64,000 nucleotides of DNA, taken from NCBI GenBank assembly GCA_014526335.1, contig JACTAT010000010.1, forward strand, positions 862,290-926,289, given 5' to 3'. The notes under the pieces are model-generated. The model was given only the letters and a program-made list of their open reading frames with translations, was not told the origin of the DNA and made no database searches. Below are positions 33,925 to 46,537 of this stretch, piece by piece. Source of the stretch: Chrysaora quinquecirrha (taxonomy: Eukaryota > Cnidaria > Scyphozoa > Semaeostomeae > Pelagiidae). Both the position numbers and the translations under genes were made by a program. The first letter of the stretch is position 1. The number at the start of each line of letters is the position of its first letter.

Positions 33925-34754
33925 ACGCTACTTCATAGATAAGAGGTGATTTCGGGAAAATATTACGACTTCCAGCAGTGTCATAATTTTAGACAAACTA
34001 AATTATTCAATTCTAAGGAACCACAAACAGCAATTATTAAAATTGAACCCCAATTTTCAGCAAAACTAACAGTGGGTATAAAATCTTGATGTAGGTTCAG
34101 GTAAGGCCCCAATATCAGATAACAATTTTCCAAACATTACGTTTCTGAAGAGGCACAGACAGTAGTTAAAAACAGAACGATGATTATTATTTACAAAACC
34201 TTCGTATGCTCATGGTAATAAAATTTGTTTTCATGAAATAACTCCGTAGAACTGCAAAACAGCCTCAATCACAACTGATATAAACCGAAAGAATGGCTTA
34301 AAACTGTCTTTCAATCTGGCAAAGCAACCAACCGCCTTCGACAACCTTTGGTGTCCGAATGGATTATCGGTTGAATTGGGATGCAGAAATCTAAGATTTA
34401 AACCGTTGAGGTGTTAGGACGGATCCAATATACGAAAAATATTATTTTTACTCGCAAAATTTGTGGACGTAGAGAAGAGGCACAAGTATTACTTTGTTTA
34501 GGCAGTCATTGGGATAGCACCTTGACCAACATACCATGCGAGGGGTACACATATGAAGGGTGCAGTAGGCCCCTTGCATAAGTAAGCTGTAATAAGTAAA
34601 AGTTAATAGCTAACTATAAACGATGCCACATAGCTGTGCGGCCTACCACCAAGATGCAACCCCAAGACTGTTACTAGTTAGGCGTTCTTAGATTGTAAAT
34701 GCTGGTTTTGGTACAAAGTGAGCTGTCCGTTCGGCGTGTGATGCTAAGCCGAAA

Positions 34755-36281
34755 ACCGGACCATTTGGAAGCGAGACAAGGCATCTGCGATACTTTTATC
34801 TGCTCCTGCTATGTGCTTGATGTTAATTTGAACTCATTTTTTGCAGCGATAAAAAAACAGTTGACGAAGTAACGACATCATGGATGGGCATTTTGTGCGT
34901 TGAGCGGCTCATATGTCCACGATTGCACGATTGTCACAATGAAACAGCAAGCGTTTGCCTCGAAATAACGGACCCTATAATAAACAAGACAAATGAATTG
35001 GAAATAACTCTCTTCACTGGATTGTGTAGTTCTGACAAGACGAGGGCCATTTTTCCGCGACCCATTTCCCTTTGAAGTAAATTCCGAACCCTGATAAACT
35101 AGATGCGCCAGTATAGAGTTCCAAATCTGGAGACAATGTCACGGATGGATCCAGAATTTTGTATTTGACATTCCATTCCGGTAAATAGTCAAACCACCAT
35201 AGAATATCTGCACGTGCTTCGTTGCTAAGGGTGATGTGATAACCGAGTCTCTGTTTCCAGTGTCTACTTCAATGCCTAAGTAGGCCAGGAACTTCAATCC
35301 CTAAATAGGCCAGGACTTTTCGGGTGCGATGGGAATTCCTAGTTGTTGAAATATAGCCATAGTCAGGTTCAGATTGTTTAGAAATTCGCCACTGTGTGGC
35401 TGCCCGGCTAACAAGAAGTCGTCGGAATAATGAGTAGAACGCTTAATATAATAATTTTGCTGCATTATCCAAAGAAGTCTGTCTGTACCCTGATAAAAAC
35501 GTTCCAAGCTTCTAGCCACCCCTGGAAATTTGTTATTTTGGCTGTTTTCTTGTTTGACGCTAATGCTAACGTATTGGTATTGGGGCTATTTTCCTTTAGT
35601 TGCAGGTAAAATGTTGATTGCTGCTGCGCGATGTCATAGAGAGACTCGGGAAGAAGGTTTTTGAAATCAACATATTCTTTGGCTCGGAGGGCTTTATGGA
35701 TTTTGCCGGGAGTGGAGGGAGCTTCTTAGCTTTAGAGTATGAATTATCGTGAAGCAAGTTCATACCTGGTTCTAGCAAAGTTGGCATAGGGAGGACTGGG
35801 TTCTGACTTGTACTAGTTTCTTGTCTCCTTTCGCTTTGATGTTGATTGGGAGCCACGATGGATGATGCACACGAGAGTTGCTGTGCGACTGTGGGTGCTG
35901 GTACCGAGATTTGCTGCCTTTGGATCGGCGGATGCTGCTGCAATGAGTGAATTTCTTCTCGTCCTATAGCTCTTAATTCTTTTCGGTTCCTCATGATAAT
36001 GTTACTTGACTGCATGTCTTCTGTGGCATGGCTTGCTAGGGGTTGATCAGCTTGCCTTTGTTTCCCAGCGTTCGTAGGTAAGGAGGAAGGGCCTGCTTCC
36101 CCATCGTGAAAATAATCAAACAGCCTTTTTGCAATAGCTTCTTTCTTGCCAGAAGACGACAAGGGGTAGTGGTCTGCTTTACTCCATAAAAAAGGAAGGC
36201 TTGATTTGTTCCAGTCCTTAAGGACATGAGCTCGTCCGGTTTACGATTTATGTTAGAAGAACTCTTCATTATACAGCTCAC
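34755..36281 (-). mobile_element. Second DIRS-type relic, internally deleted, copy 1
   Basis: Minus strand: a Gag N-terminus with a SAP-like motif (LSSSGKKEAIAKRLFDYF, about 36165-36110) after a frame change; a Gln/Pro-rich linker; DFKNLLPESLYDIAQQQS; then WLEAWNVFIRV (about 35540-35500). The sequence then jumps to the second half of reverse transcriptase (STHYSDDFLLAGQPHSGEFL, active site YSDD, 35440-35380), followed by an RNase H (LGYHITLSNEARADILWWFD, end motif IADALSRF near 34770). The end of Gag and the first half of the RT are deleted. No recombinase is seen. A one-base loss near 35701 truncates the Gag frame relative to copy 2. Confidence 0.8.
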
Positions 36282-37229
36282 GGCGAAATAATCGAGATCA
36301 GATTAAAAACACTCACGTACTTGAACGTAAGAAATAACAGACTGACGGGTCGGAGGGCAATGCCGTGGAAGGCGTGTCAGCTGACGGGTCTGAATAGAGA
36401 CTAGAGGTGAAAACGAGGCTTCGCTTTCACCATTAAACCACATGTACGCCATGCTCAAATGCTGTATGATGGCTTCTTGAATTTGTAAGCCAATATATAG
36501 TAAATATGAATAGAATGTCTAAAAGCTTCCATTCTTCAAAATGATAAAGCTTCTGGTAATCTTGCTTGCTATTAAACGGAACACACATTCTGTAGGTATA
36601 GTACACAAGTCGGTTCACATTGTGTAAAGAAGGTAAAAAAGCTGAAAAATGCAATGTATATTGGTTGCTATAACGTATTAACTTGCATTAAATAGAAACA
36701 ATAAACTGTTTGGTGAGATAAACAAGGGGCTATTTTTCAATAGCAATCAAGTGTTTATGGTGGTTTCTTAAGTGCAGGACTATACATGAAAAACATAGAC
36801 AAAAGGCAAAAGGGATCAGAAACGTCTCGCACGAAAAACATACTTCATGAGTACCGATATGACGTTCAGGTTTCAGTAATTCATTTGCTTATGATAACCC
36901 AGTTCGACATGCTAGTACTATAATAGAAGTTAGTACTATAATAGAAGTTTAATTTCACGTCATTCTCATTGCTCGTAGTTCCAACCAGCCAAACCATTTA
37001 TACATGATATGGTTGGTGGTAGGTTCAGTAACACTAATTGCCGGTAGAGCAGTTAAATATAAGGGATTTAGCAACGACAATCCAATTAGAGATGAATATG
37101 CGGGAATGGGCATAAACCAGCCTGGGTGTAATCTTCTTGGTTGGGAAGTTCAAGTTAAACAGTGCAATAAAATACATACATCTAAAACATAAATATTGCT
37201 GAATATTTTAATCCTTCTCTTATACTCAC

Positions 37230-37466
37230 GTAAATATTGCTGATTCTTTTACCACTCATTTGTTTCATCAAATCAGTGTCGGCTGGAGTTGCAATCAGTG
37301 AAACAGACAACACGGGAGCAATAATAATTGTTAGCCAAAGTAACTGTAATCCAGTTAGAGGAAATGGAAGCAACATGCAAAACGAAATTAACATCAAAAG
37401 AGAGTGACAAATAGCATGAACAAAGAAACAGGAAACAGCTTTTGCGTTGACCATCAACCGACGAGC
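37230..37466 (-). CDS. TMEM94: TMEM94-like exon A, copy 1 (frame damaged)
   Basis: 237 bases between acceptor ttcattttag and donor GTGAGT. Encodes the conserved LTGLQLLWLTIIIAPVLSVS and LIATPADTDLMKQMSGKRIS. It is 3 bases shorter than copy 2: one A missing from an A run and one AG (CT) missing from a short repeat. Between these two losses about 13 codons are read in the wrong frame (AVSCFFVHAICHS), and they no longer match the family. Copy 2 has the conserved reading. Confidence 0.85.
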
Positions 37467-39585
37467 CTAAAATGAAAACAATTAAAATCTATTGTTTTAT
37501 ATGTCATAATATATTTGCCATATGTTATAATATATGTTCCATGTGCCATACTATTTTGACAAATATGTCAAAATACATGTGCGGTATGGTTTGAATTTTT
37601 ACTTTAAAATGCAGATGATCACTGACGTAACTACCTGAAGCGAATCTAATTATGTAATTACTAAGAAATAGTTTATTCACATGTTGTTCTATGACACATT
37701 CATGTCTGAGGACAACGTCCCTTATTGGAATCTTAGCGACAAGGCTTCAACCCATCTCCCACAAATGAGTCTTCCTTGCGAGAAGTTCACATTTTAGATC
37801 AAAATAACCAAATTTTATGAAGGAAACGATCTAATGTTTCGCTTCTACGCAGAAAGTATTGAAATTTGTTGTATTAAAGAACAATCAGCGAAAAAATACC
37901 AAATAGAAATGAATCTCATTAAATTTACAGCAAAACTAATATGACAAGGATGCAAAACAAGCTGTCGGAGACGCGTTTCAGTCCCCCATTATTTAGTAAG
38001 ATATTTAACTCAAATATCTGACTAATATTAAATTGAAAAGATGAGGTAATTTCACTATAAATATGACCAGTGGCGGAACGTGGAAAACTTTCCAGGTGGG
38101 CAAAACTCAAATCACAGAAAAAGTCATCATTTAGTCTTTAAAGTAAACAAAATTTTATATCTGCTTGACTTCTGGCCTTGGCTGTCTGTTTTTTTTTTTG
38201 CCTGTGCTTCTTATATTTTGCACCGGCATTAATTTCAATTTCAAGTTCAAGTTTGCCCCGCGCTGCTACGTTAAAGTTTATAACAAATGAAACCAAGCAG
38301 ATCAAATCGATTCATTGATTGAATGACTAATGTAAACACAGCAAAAAACTATGAGTTTTATGTATCTAGTTGGATTACTTGGGGCTAGATGAAACGTACC
38401 CGCTTGGTGACAGACTTCATTGCTGTTAACCAATTGGAACGCGGAAAACGATTGAAATTGAATGGAGAAGCGTAATGATTGATTGGCTCATCTCTTCCAC
38501 ACGGAAGATTTCATTTGGCCTCGGTAGAACGTAAATCGAATCATCAGTAAAAATATTTATGATATTTTTGTCCCGTTTTTCAGCGTTTAGAAAGGAGAAC
38601 AGTAAGTCACTTGTATTGCCAAATTCGAATTTTCAGCGAAGAGAAGGAAAAATTATCTGTAGAAAAATGCGTTGGTTCTCGTTTTCTACAAAGACAATTA
38701 TTTTGGTTTTATTCATATTTTAACTTCAACCACTTCTGTATGTCTTATATCAAGCTGATATCAAATAATAATGAAAATGATATAATATCATAAGAATCAT
38801 TTACTTCACTACAAAATTCTATAATTAGCATCTCGATCAGCACAGGCTGCTTTAAGTATTATTATCTCATCGCTTTCCAGCTATAAAAAGTCCGTTAGTT
38901 CCCATGCGGCCCATTATCACAAACTCCTATTGTATTTATTTACCTCATAATTTTTTCTCATGGTGTTATGGACTGGTCACCCTTCCCCAACGATAGGTCA
39001 GTTTGCATGCGAACGTTCGCAAAAAATAAAAACAAGATGTATCGAGGGGGTCTCGCAGGGAAGGGTGACCAATCAGAGACACCTTGAGAAACAATGATTA
39101 GATAAATACAATGAACCTCTTATTGATAATGAGCTTTAGAGGAATTGTTTTTTGAAAGTCGATAGGCCGTGAAAAGAAAAACATTCAAATAAAGGTTAGA
39201 CTGTGCTGATTATAGAATTATTATGTTACGAATGATGTTCCTTATTATAAGATGATTTTCACTATCACATAATATGACAAAATATGAAAAGTTGGAGTTA
39301 AAATCTTAAAATATAATCATAATCATCAAAGTTATCTTTGTAGAAAAGGCGAATCAAGACATTTTCTAGAGCAAATGTTTTCTTTTCTCGAATAACAGAC
39401 TCAAGTCTTGTGTACAGTATAGGACATGTGTATAAAATAGTATGCGTTCGCAAATCGCAATATGAAAATCGCATGCGAACTGCGAACTGCGAGCGAAGTG
39501 GAAATGGACCTTTATTCTACAAATTTTGGCTCGGTCCCCAGGGAAAAATAAGGTAGAGTAATTGAGCAAAAGAAAACTTCCTTAC

Positions 39586-39737
39586 TTAGCACCAAGGAGA
39601 AAATGACAGCCTCCAGTACTTCCATGATTATTATTGCAGAATGAAAATAGCAGCCAAGCAAATAGCCCGCAGACGGTGAATATAGAATTAAGACCAAACG
39701 TTGGAAGAAACTGAACCAAGTACTGTTTTGACTGATC
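39586..39737 (-). CDS. TMEM94: TMEM94-like exon B, copy 2
   Basis: Same 152 bases as 31972-32123, with the same splice sites. If transcribed after exon A copy 2 and then spliced to exon A copy 1, the two leftover bases would shift the frame. Confidence 0.85.
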
Positions 39738-40816
39738 CTAAAAAAGTTGATAAAAAATGAATCATTGATGATAAATAACTGATGGAATGTCAAATACAAC
39801 AAAATCTCTTAATTTTTATTTCAGACAGTACGTCCGCAGTGAAAGGAAAACTTTAAACGTAATTCACAAAAGTTGAAATGAGCTGAAACGACCTGAGACG
39901 AGCTCAAACGATGCATTAATGCAATCTATTCTAATAGCTAAAAGCAGCATGTGTTAGTATCAAAGCGGTCATCCTTCCTGGAACTCAGTGGAATCTTATA
40001 TACCCTCATCAAGGAATTTCAATTGATTTCACAGGAATCCCTTCGAAATCCTTTTGTTTGAACGAGAATCTCGTGCGCCTTTTCAAGTGAAATTTCCCTC
40101 GGAGATATTGATTATCTGTCTGTCAGTAAATTTAACAAAAATTCCGAAGAATCTTTCTTGAGGAGGGGCCAATTTTCCAGGTTTCCTCAGCATGTATGGA
40201 AGAATGCAAATGATGTTGATCTTCGTATGCACGTTTGAGGAAGTCCCATTCCCTCGTGTCCCGGAAATGCTGAAGTTTGCTGTATCAGAATCCTAGGAAT
40301 CTCTGGAAAAATCCCCAGGAATCCTAAGAATCTTCGCAATTTTTTAGGGATTCCGGGAATCTTGAAATCTCGAATACCAGTTTGACGAGTGACTTGCCTC
40401 TTGGGTCCCTATCTACTGTAGTATGCCACTTTTGGAACTTATGGAGAAATCTACTCTAGTGTTAAATATGTATGGTGCTGAAGAAGTCTTAACATTGCTG
40501 AAACAAAACAAGCCTAACGGGAGGAAAAGCCTTTCGCTGTATGACTGAGAATAACAGGGCGAATTCTTCAAGCGCTAAAGTTCAGCGAAAATTTCCTTGG
40601 CTCTCTGGTCATGCAGGACAGATTCGAATCCCATCTATTGTGGTATAAATCTGTGGACAAATTGTTTGTATTTTCAAACATTTTAACCGTTTACTGTAAC
40701 CGTGCTACGCAATTTTGTTATAAACGATAACACCCCACAAGCTTTATTTCAACTGAAGATGGATCATGAATCTGAAAGATGCTTTAGAAACAAAAATAAA
40801 TAATCGATTTTACTGA

Positions 40817-41538
40817 AAGTCGGGGCAAAACGAGTCGGCGGGGTAAAATGGGTCATTTTTGAACAATCGTAGCTAGAAGCTACAAGGCATAATAATCAGA
40901 TGAAGCAGGTCCAGCAGGTCAAGCCAGAGTCAAGAAGAAGACAATATGCAGTAATATCATAACTATCAAGGAAGAGTATGAATATGGTAGAAAGCAAATG
41001 CCATACATTCTAGCATGATAGCGCGATGCACAGCGTGGTGAGAAATTGGTGAAATGTATCAAGCATAACCTTTGGCTACATGAATTATGCTATGCAGAAA
41101 CTAAAGTACTCAATTTTGTTTGTGATTTGCTAGATCTTAACTTTGTTGCCAATTAATTTGCAATTTTCAGATTAAATTTTGTATAATAATAGTAATTTTG
41201 AAAATTTCACCTTTGTGTTTGTATACTTGTCAGACGATGCCCATTCTTCAGTAGTTAAATCATGATCTTTTCATCGTACTCTGCTGTATTTTTTATAGAA
41301 TTATTTCGCCCATATCTGGCTGACTCGTTTTACCCCAACTGATGGGGTAAAATGGGTCGCTCGACTAATTTGTTAAAAATGGTCAAAATAACAAAAATAT
41401 TTATTAATATTTCAAAATTCCATAATATTTCATGACAAGGGATGCTATTCTGACTGTTACAAGAAAACAATTTATTAATGTTATTCTCGAGCTTTTTTTT
41501 ACATTTTTCTCAAACGGTGACTCGTTTTGCCCCGACTT
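40817..41538. mobile_element. Non-autonomous inverted-repeat element, copy 2
   Basis: Counterpart of 33202-33924, one base shorter through a run-length difference. Carried by the duplication, not an independent insertion. Confidence 0.75.
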
Positions 41539-42372
41539 ACGCTACTTCATAGATAAGAGGTGATTTCGGGAAAATATTACGACTTCCAGCAGTGTCATAA
41601 TTTTAGACAAACTAAATTATTCAATTCTAAGGGAACCACAAACAGCAATTATTAAAATTGAACCCCAATTTTTCAGCAAAACTAACAGTGGGTATAAAAT
41701 CTTGATGTAGGTTCAGGTAAGGCCCCAATATCAGATAACAATTTTCCAAACATTACGTTTCTGAAGAGGCACAGACAGTAGTTAAAAACAGAACGATGAT
41801 TATTATTTACAAAACCTTCGTATGCTCATGGTAATAAAAATTTGTTTTCATGAAATAACTCCGTAGAACTGCAAAACAGCCTCAATCACAACTGATATAA
41901 ACCGAAAGAATGGCTTAAAACTGTCTTTCAATCTGGCAAAGCAACCAACCGCCTTCGACAACCTTTGGTGTCCGAATGGATTATCGGTTGAATTGGGATG
42001 CAGAAATCTAAGATTTAAACCGTTGAGGTGTTAGGACGGATCCAATATACGAAAAATATTATTTTTACTCGCAAAATTTGTGGACGTAGAGAAGAGGCAC
42101 AAGTATTACTTTGTTTAGGCAGTCATTGGGATAGCACCTTGACCAACATACCATGCGAGGGGTACACATATGAAGGGTGCAGTAGGCCCCTTGCATAAGT
42201 AAGCTGTAATAAGTAAAAGTTAATAGCTAACTATAAACGATGCCACATAGCTGTGCGGCCTACCACCAAGATGCAACCCCAAGACTGTTACTAGTTAGGC
42301 GTTCTTAGATTGTAAATGCTGGTTTTGGTACAAAGTGAGCTGTCCGTTCGGCGTGTGATGCTAAGCCGAAAA

Positions 42373-43900
42373 ACCGGACCATTTGGAAGCGAGACAAGGC
42401 ATCTGCGATACTTTTATCTGCTCCTGCTATGTGCTTGATGTTAATTTGAACTCATTTTTTGCAGCGATAAAAAAACAGTTGACGAAGTAACGACATCATG
42501 GATGGGCATTTTGTGCGTTGAGCGGCTCATATGTCCACGATTGCACGATTGTCACAATGAAACAGCAAGCGTTTGCCTCGAAATAACGGACCCTATAATA
42601 AACAAGACAAATGAATTGGAAATAACTCTCTTCACTGGATTGTGTAGTTCTGACAAGACGAGGGCCATTTTTCCGCGACCCATTTCCCTTTGAAGTAAAT
42701 TCCGAACCCTGATAAACTAGATGCGCCAGTATAGAGTTCCAAATCTGGAGACAATGTCACGGATGGATCCAGAATTTTGTATTTGACATTCCATTCCGGT
42801 AAATAGTCAAACCACCATAGAATATCTGCACGTGCTTCGTTGCTAAGGGTGATGTGATAACCGAGTCTCTGTTTCCAGTGTCTACTTCAATGCCTAAGTA
42901 GGCCAGGAACTTCAATCCCTAAATAGGCCAGGACTTTTCGGGTGCGATGGGAATTCCTAGTTGTTGAAATATAGCCATAGTCAGGTTCAGATTGTTTAGA
43001 AATTCGCCACTGTGTGGCTGCCCGGCTAACAAGAAGTCGTCGGAATAATGAGTAGAACGCTTAATATAATAATTTTGCTGCATTATCCAAAGAAGTCTGT
43101 CTGTACCCTGATAAAAACGTTCCAAGCTTCTAGCCACCCCTGGAAATTTGTTATTTTGGCTGTTTTCTTGTTTGACGCTAATGCTAACGTATTGGTATTG
43201 GGGCTATTTTCCTTTAGTTGCAGGTAAAATGTTGATTGCTGCTGCGCGATGTCATAGAGAGACTCGGGAAGAAGGTTTTTGAAATCAACATATTCTTTGG
43301 CTCGGAGGGCTTTATGGATTTTTGCCGGGAGTGGAGGGAGCTTCTTAGCTTTAGAGTATGAATTATCGTGAAGCAAGTTCATACCTGGTTCTAGCAAAGT
43401 TGGCATAGGGAGGACTGGGTTCTGACTTGTACTAGTTTCTTGTCTCCTTTCGCTTTGATGTTGATTGGGAGCCACGATGGATGATGCACACGAGAGTTGC
43501 TGTGCGACTGTGGGTGCTGGTACCGAGATTTGCTGCCTTTGGATCGGCGGATGCTGCTGCAATGAGTGAATTTCTTCTCGTCCTATAGCTCTTAATTCTT
43601 TTCGGTTCCTCATGATAATGTTACTTGACTGCATGTCTTCTGTGGCATGGCTTGCTAGGGGTTGATCAGCTTGCCTTTGTTTCCCAGCGTTCGTAGGTAA
43701 GGAGGAAGGGCCTGCTTCCCCATCGTGAAAATAATCAAACAGCCTTTTTGCAATAGCTTCTTTCTTGCCAGAAGACGACAAGGGGTAGTGGTCTGCTTTA
43801 CTCCATAAAAAAGGAAGGCTTGATTTGTTCCAGTCCTTAAGGACATGAGCTCGTCCGGTTTACGATTTATGTTAGAAGAACTCTTCATTATACAGCTCAC
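42373..43900 (-). mobile_element. Second DIRS-type relic, copy 2
   Basis: Counterpart of 34755-36281. Here the Gag frame stays open for 232 residues (43781-43086), from SAP-like KKEAIAKRLFDYF through DFKNLLPESLYDIAQ and ITNFQGWLEAWNVFIRV. It then runs into the deletion junction at about 43120-43095. The RT remnant is at 42919-43120 and RNase H at about 42375-42905. Confidence 0.8.
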
Positions 43901-44849
43901 GGCGAAATAATCGAGATCAGATTAAAAACACTCACGTACTTGAACGTAAGAAATAACAGACTGACGGGTCGGAGGGCAATGCCGTGGAAGGCGTGTCAGC
44001 TGACGGGGTCTGAATAGAGACTAGAGGTGAAAACGAGGCTTCGCTTTCACCATTAAACCACATGTACGCCATGCTCAAATGCTGTATGATGGCTTCTTGA
44101 ATTTGTAAGCCAATATATAGTAAATATGAATAGAATGTCTAAAAGCTTCCATTCTTCAAAATGATAAAGCTTCTGGTAATCTTGCTTGCTATTAAACGGA
44201 ACACACATTCTGTAGGTATAGTACACAAGTCGGTTCACATTGTGTAAAGAAGGTAAAAAAGCTGAAAAATGCAATGTATATTGGTTGCTATAACGTATTA
44301 ACTTGCATTAAATAGAAACAATAAACTGTTTGGTGAGATAAACAAGGGGCTATTTTTCAATAGCAATCAAGTGTTTATGGTGGTTTCTTAAGTGCAGGAC
44401 TATACATGAAAAACATAGACAAAAGGCAAAAGGGATCAGAAACGTCTCGCACGAAAAACATACTTCATGAGTACCGATATGACGTTCAGGTTTCAGTAAT
44501 TCATTTGCTTATGATAACCCAGTTCGACATGCTAGTACTATAATAGAAGTTAGTACTATAATAGAAGTTTAATTTCACGTCATTCTCATTGCTCGTAGTT
44601 CCAACCAGCCAAACCATTTATACATGATATGGTTGGTGGTAGGTTCAGTAACACTAATTGCCGGTAGAGCAGTTAAATATAAGGGATTTAGCAACGACAA
44701 TCCAATTAGAGATGAATATGCGGGAATGGGCATAAACCAGCCTGGGTGTAATCTTCTTGGTTGGGAAGTTCAAGTTAAACAGTGCAATAAAATACATACA
44801 TCTAAAACATAAATATTGCTGAATATTTTAATCCTTCTCTTATACTCAC

Positions 44850-45089
44850 GTAAATATTGCTGATTCTTTTACCACTCATTTGTTTCATCAAATCAGTGTC
44901 GGCTGGAGTTGCAATCAGTGAAACAGACAACACGGGAGCAATAATAATTGTTAGCCAAAGTAACTGTAATCCAGTTAGAGGAAATGGAAGCAACATGCAA
45001 AACGAAATTAACATCAAAAGAGAGAGTGACAAATAGCATGAACAAAGAAACAGGAAACAGCTTTTTGCGTTGACCATCAACCGACGAGC
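44850..45089 (-). CDS. TMEM94: TMEM94-like exon A, copy 2 (intact)
   Basis: 240 bases, exactly 80 codons, phase 0 at both ends. Encodes ARRLMVNAKSCFLFLCSCYL SLSLLMLISF in two hydrophobic stretches, then PLTGLQLLWLTIIIAPVLSV, ATPADTDLMKQMSGKRISN. This is the cytosolic-to-membrane turn and the paired helices of the P-type-ATPase-like C-terminal domain. The CFLFL start of the helix matches vertebrate TMEM94, so this copy keeps the ancestral frame. Confidence 0.9.
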
Positions 45090-45324
45090 CTAAAAATGAA
45101 AACAATTAAAAATCTATTGTTTTATATGTCATAATATATTTGCCATATGTTATAATATATGTTCCATGTGCCATACTATTTTGACAAATATGTCAAAATA
45201 CATGTGCGGTATGGTTTGAATTTTTACTTTAAAATGCAGATGATCACTGACGTAACTACCTGAAGCGAATCTAATTATGTAATTACTAAGAAATAGTTTA
45301 TTCACATGTTGTTCTATGACACAT

Positions 45325-46040
45325 CTTTTACAAATTTGAAAGTAAATTAAAAATAAGTTTTATTAAAATCACCACGGATAAAACAATAGAAAAAAGATGA
45401 GAATATATTTGGCATATTTGGAAATGGCCACTAAGTAAAAAGCAAAGTCTGCATGACAATATACGCATGAAACAGTGATAACAATTAAAATCCGATACTC
45501 TTCAGAAATAAATAACAATTAACGCATCACTGGGTTTCAAATACTTACAATAACTCGCATGGATATTATAGGCCTAGCTATGTAGCTGGGCCCCGATAAC
45601 ACTGCATCAGAAAGCTTTTGGAGCACATTGATTTTTGCATCGGTTAGGGTTCACGAAAGAAGACAAAGTATATTCATTGGAAACGGAGACCAGAAAGTAT
45701 AGTCATGGAGTCATGGATTACGGTGAAGTAACTGGGAAAAACAAGATAGAAAGAAGACGAAAACCCTGGGTGGATGTCATGTGAAAATTGCCTGGGGGAA
45801 TGTCAATGGTTCGCAATAATGGACGGAAAACACGATTGTTTTGTCTCGAATGGTATCACGGCTGCGATGCCATTAAGGCGTATAGAAAAAGAAGGGTTCG
45901 TGTTAATACCATGCCAAAGTTATCTCATATGAAAGGTTAAAAACATTGGAGTGACTTTCACTCCGTTTTTAGGTGATGACAAAATAATTTCGTGCTGAAG
46001 TTATGGTTATTCTTTTATAAGTGGGAATGAAAATTACCTA
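45325..46040. other. Intron sequence, nothing firm
   Basis: An exon-like stretch on the minus strand (about 45650-45555, encoding INVLQKLSDAVLSGPSYIAR then a GTAAGT donor) has no family match and is not called. Confidence 0.3.
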
Positions 46041-46042
46041 TT

Positions 46043-46351
46043 TTAAAAACTATCCAGTCTTGTGTGAACGGGTCTATCGAATATGAAAATCAAGACCAAT
46101 CGTAAAACTAATGAAGTAGCATAAAGAACTACGAGGTAAGCGTAAGTTAAAACTAGAACCCAGGACTTGTAGAGATCGCATGTAGGCCTCGCCACTAGTA
46201 AGTCGTAAGTTGTTAACACTGACAGATAACATCCGAAAGCCAATTTTACCAGAGATAACGATTGAATTTTGGATAAGTTGAAGGTTTTCTCTAAGCAAGC
46301 ATTATTATTTTGTAATGGATATGGGTGTGGAATTTTTCTTTGAAACTCCAA
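46043..46351 (-). other. Open frame of 102 residues rich in hydrophobic stretches
   Basis: Contains LSLVKLAFGCYLSVLTTYDL and SWVLVLTYAYLVVLYATSLV LRLVLIFIF, which could be membrane helices. Not recognised. It lies where one TMEM94 exon of about 25 residues is still missing. A short part (TFNLSKIQSLSL before a GTAAAA) faintly resembles the expected TFRQEETISIIRLI, but this is too weak to call. Confidence 0.25.
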
Positions 46352-46537
46352 AGAGAAGCAACAAAATGGACGCTGTTACGAATTAGATTTCATATATCGA
46401 TACTGGTTTGAACATAACTATGTGTTAACGTGATTTCGCGTGTTTTCAAATATTTTTCATGTTTGCAATACTATTTTTGGAAATATCGGCAACTCTTGTT
46501 TAGGAAAAAAAATCTGATTTAAAGGATGTATAAATAT

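Larger units (their letters stand above)
30080..37699. repeat. 7.6 kb tandem duplication, copy 1
   Basis: Starts tcatgtctgaggacaacgtc and ends atgttgttctatgacaca(t), where copy 2 starts with the same words. Contains two TMEM94 exons, a DIRS relic and an inverted-repeat element. Differences from copy 2 in all compared stretches are gains or losses of one base in runs (for example 7 versus 6 A near 30270, 4 versus 3 C near 30782, 4 versus 5 T near 35701) or of two bases in an AG run (37401). No substitution was noticed. Confidence 0.95.
37700..45324. repeat. 7.6 kb tandem duplication, copy 2
   Basis: Direct continuation of copy 1 (junction at 37699/37700). Ends at atgacacat before ctttta at 45325. 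Length is 7625 against 7620 bases. Gene content is the same. Single-base run differences go in both directions: copy 2 is shorter at 37890, longer at 41630, 42370 and 43320. Confidence 0.95.

Noticed and set aside
34884..35075. Plus-strand frame of 63 residues (also 42502-42693)
   Set aside because: It is the opposite strand of the DIRS RNase H, which has real motifs.
45555..45650. Exon-like stretch before a GTAAGT site (INVLQKLSDAVLSGPSYIAR)
   Set aside because: The expected TMEM94 segment is different and no convincing acceptor was seen.
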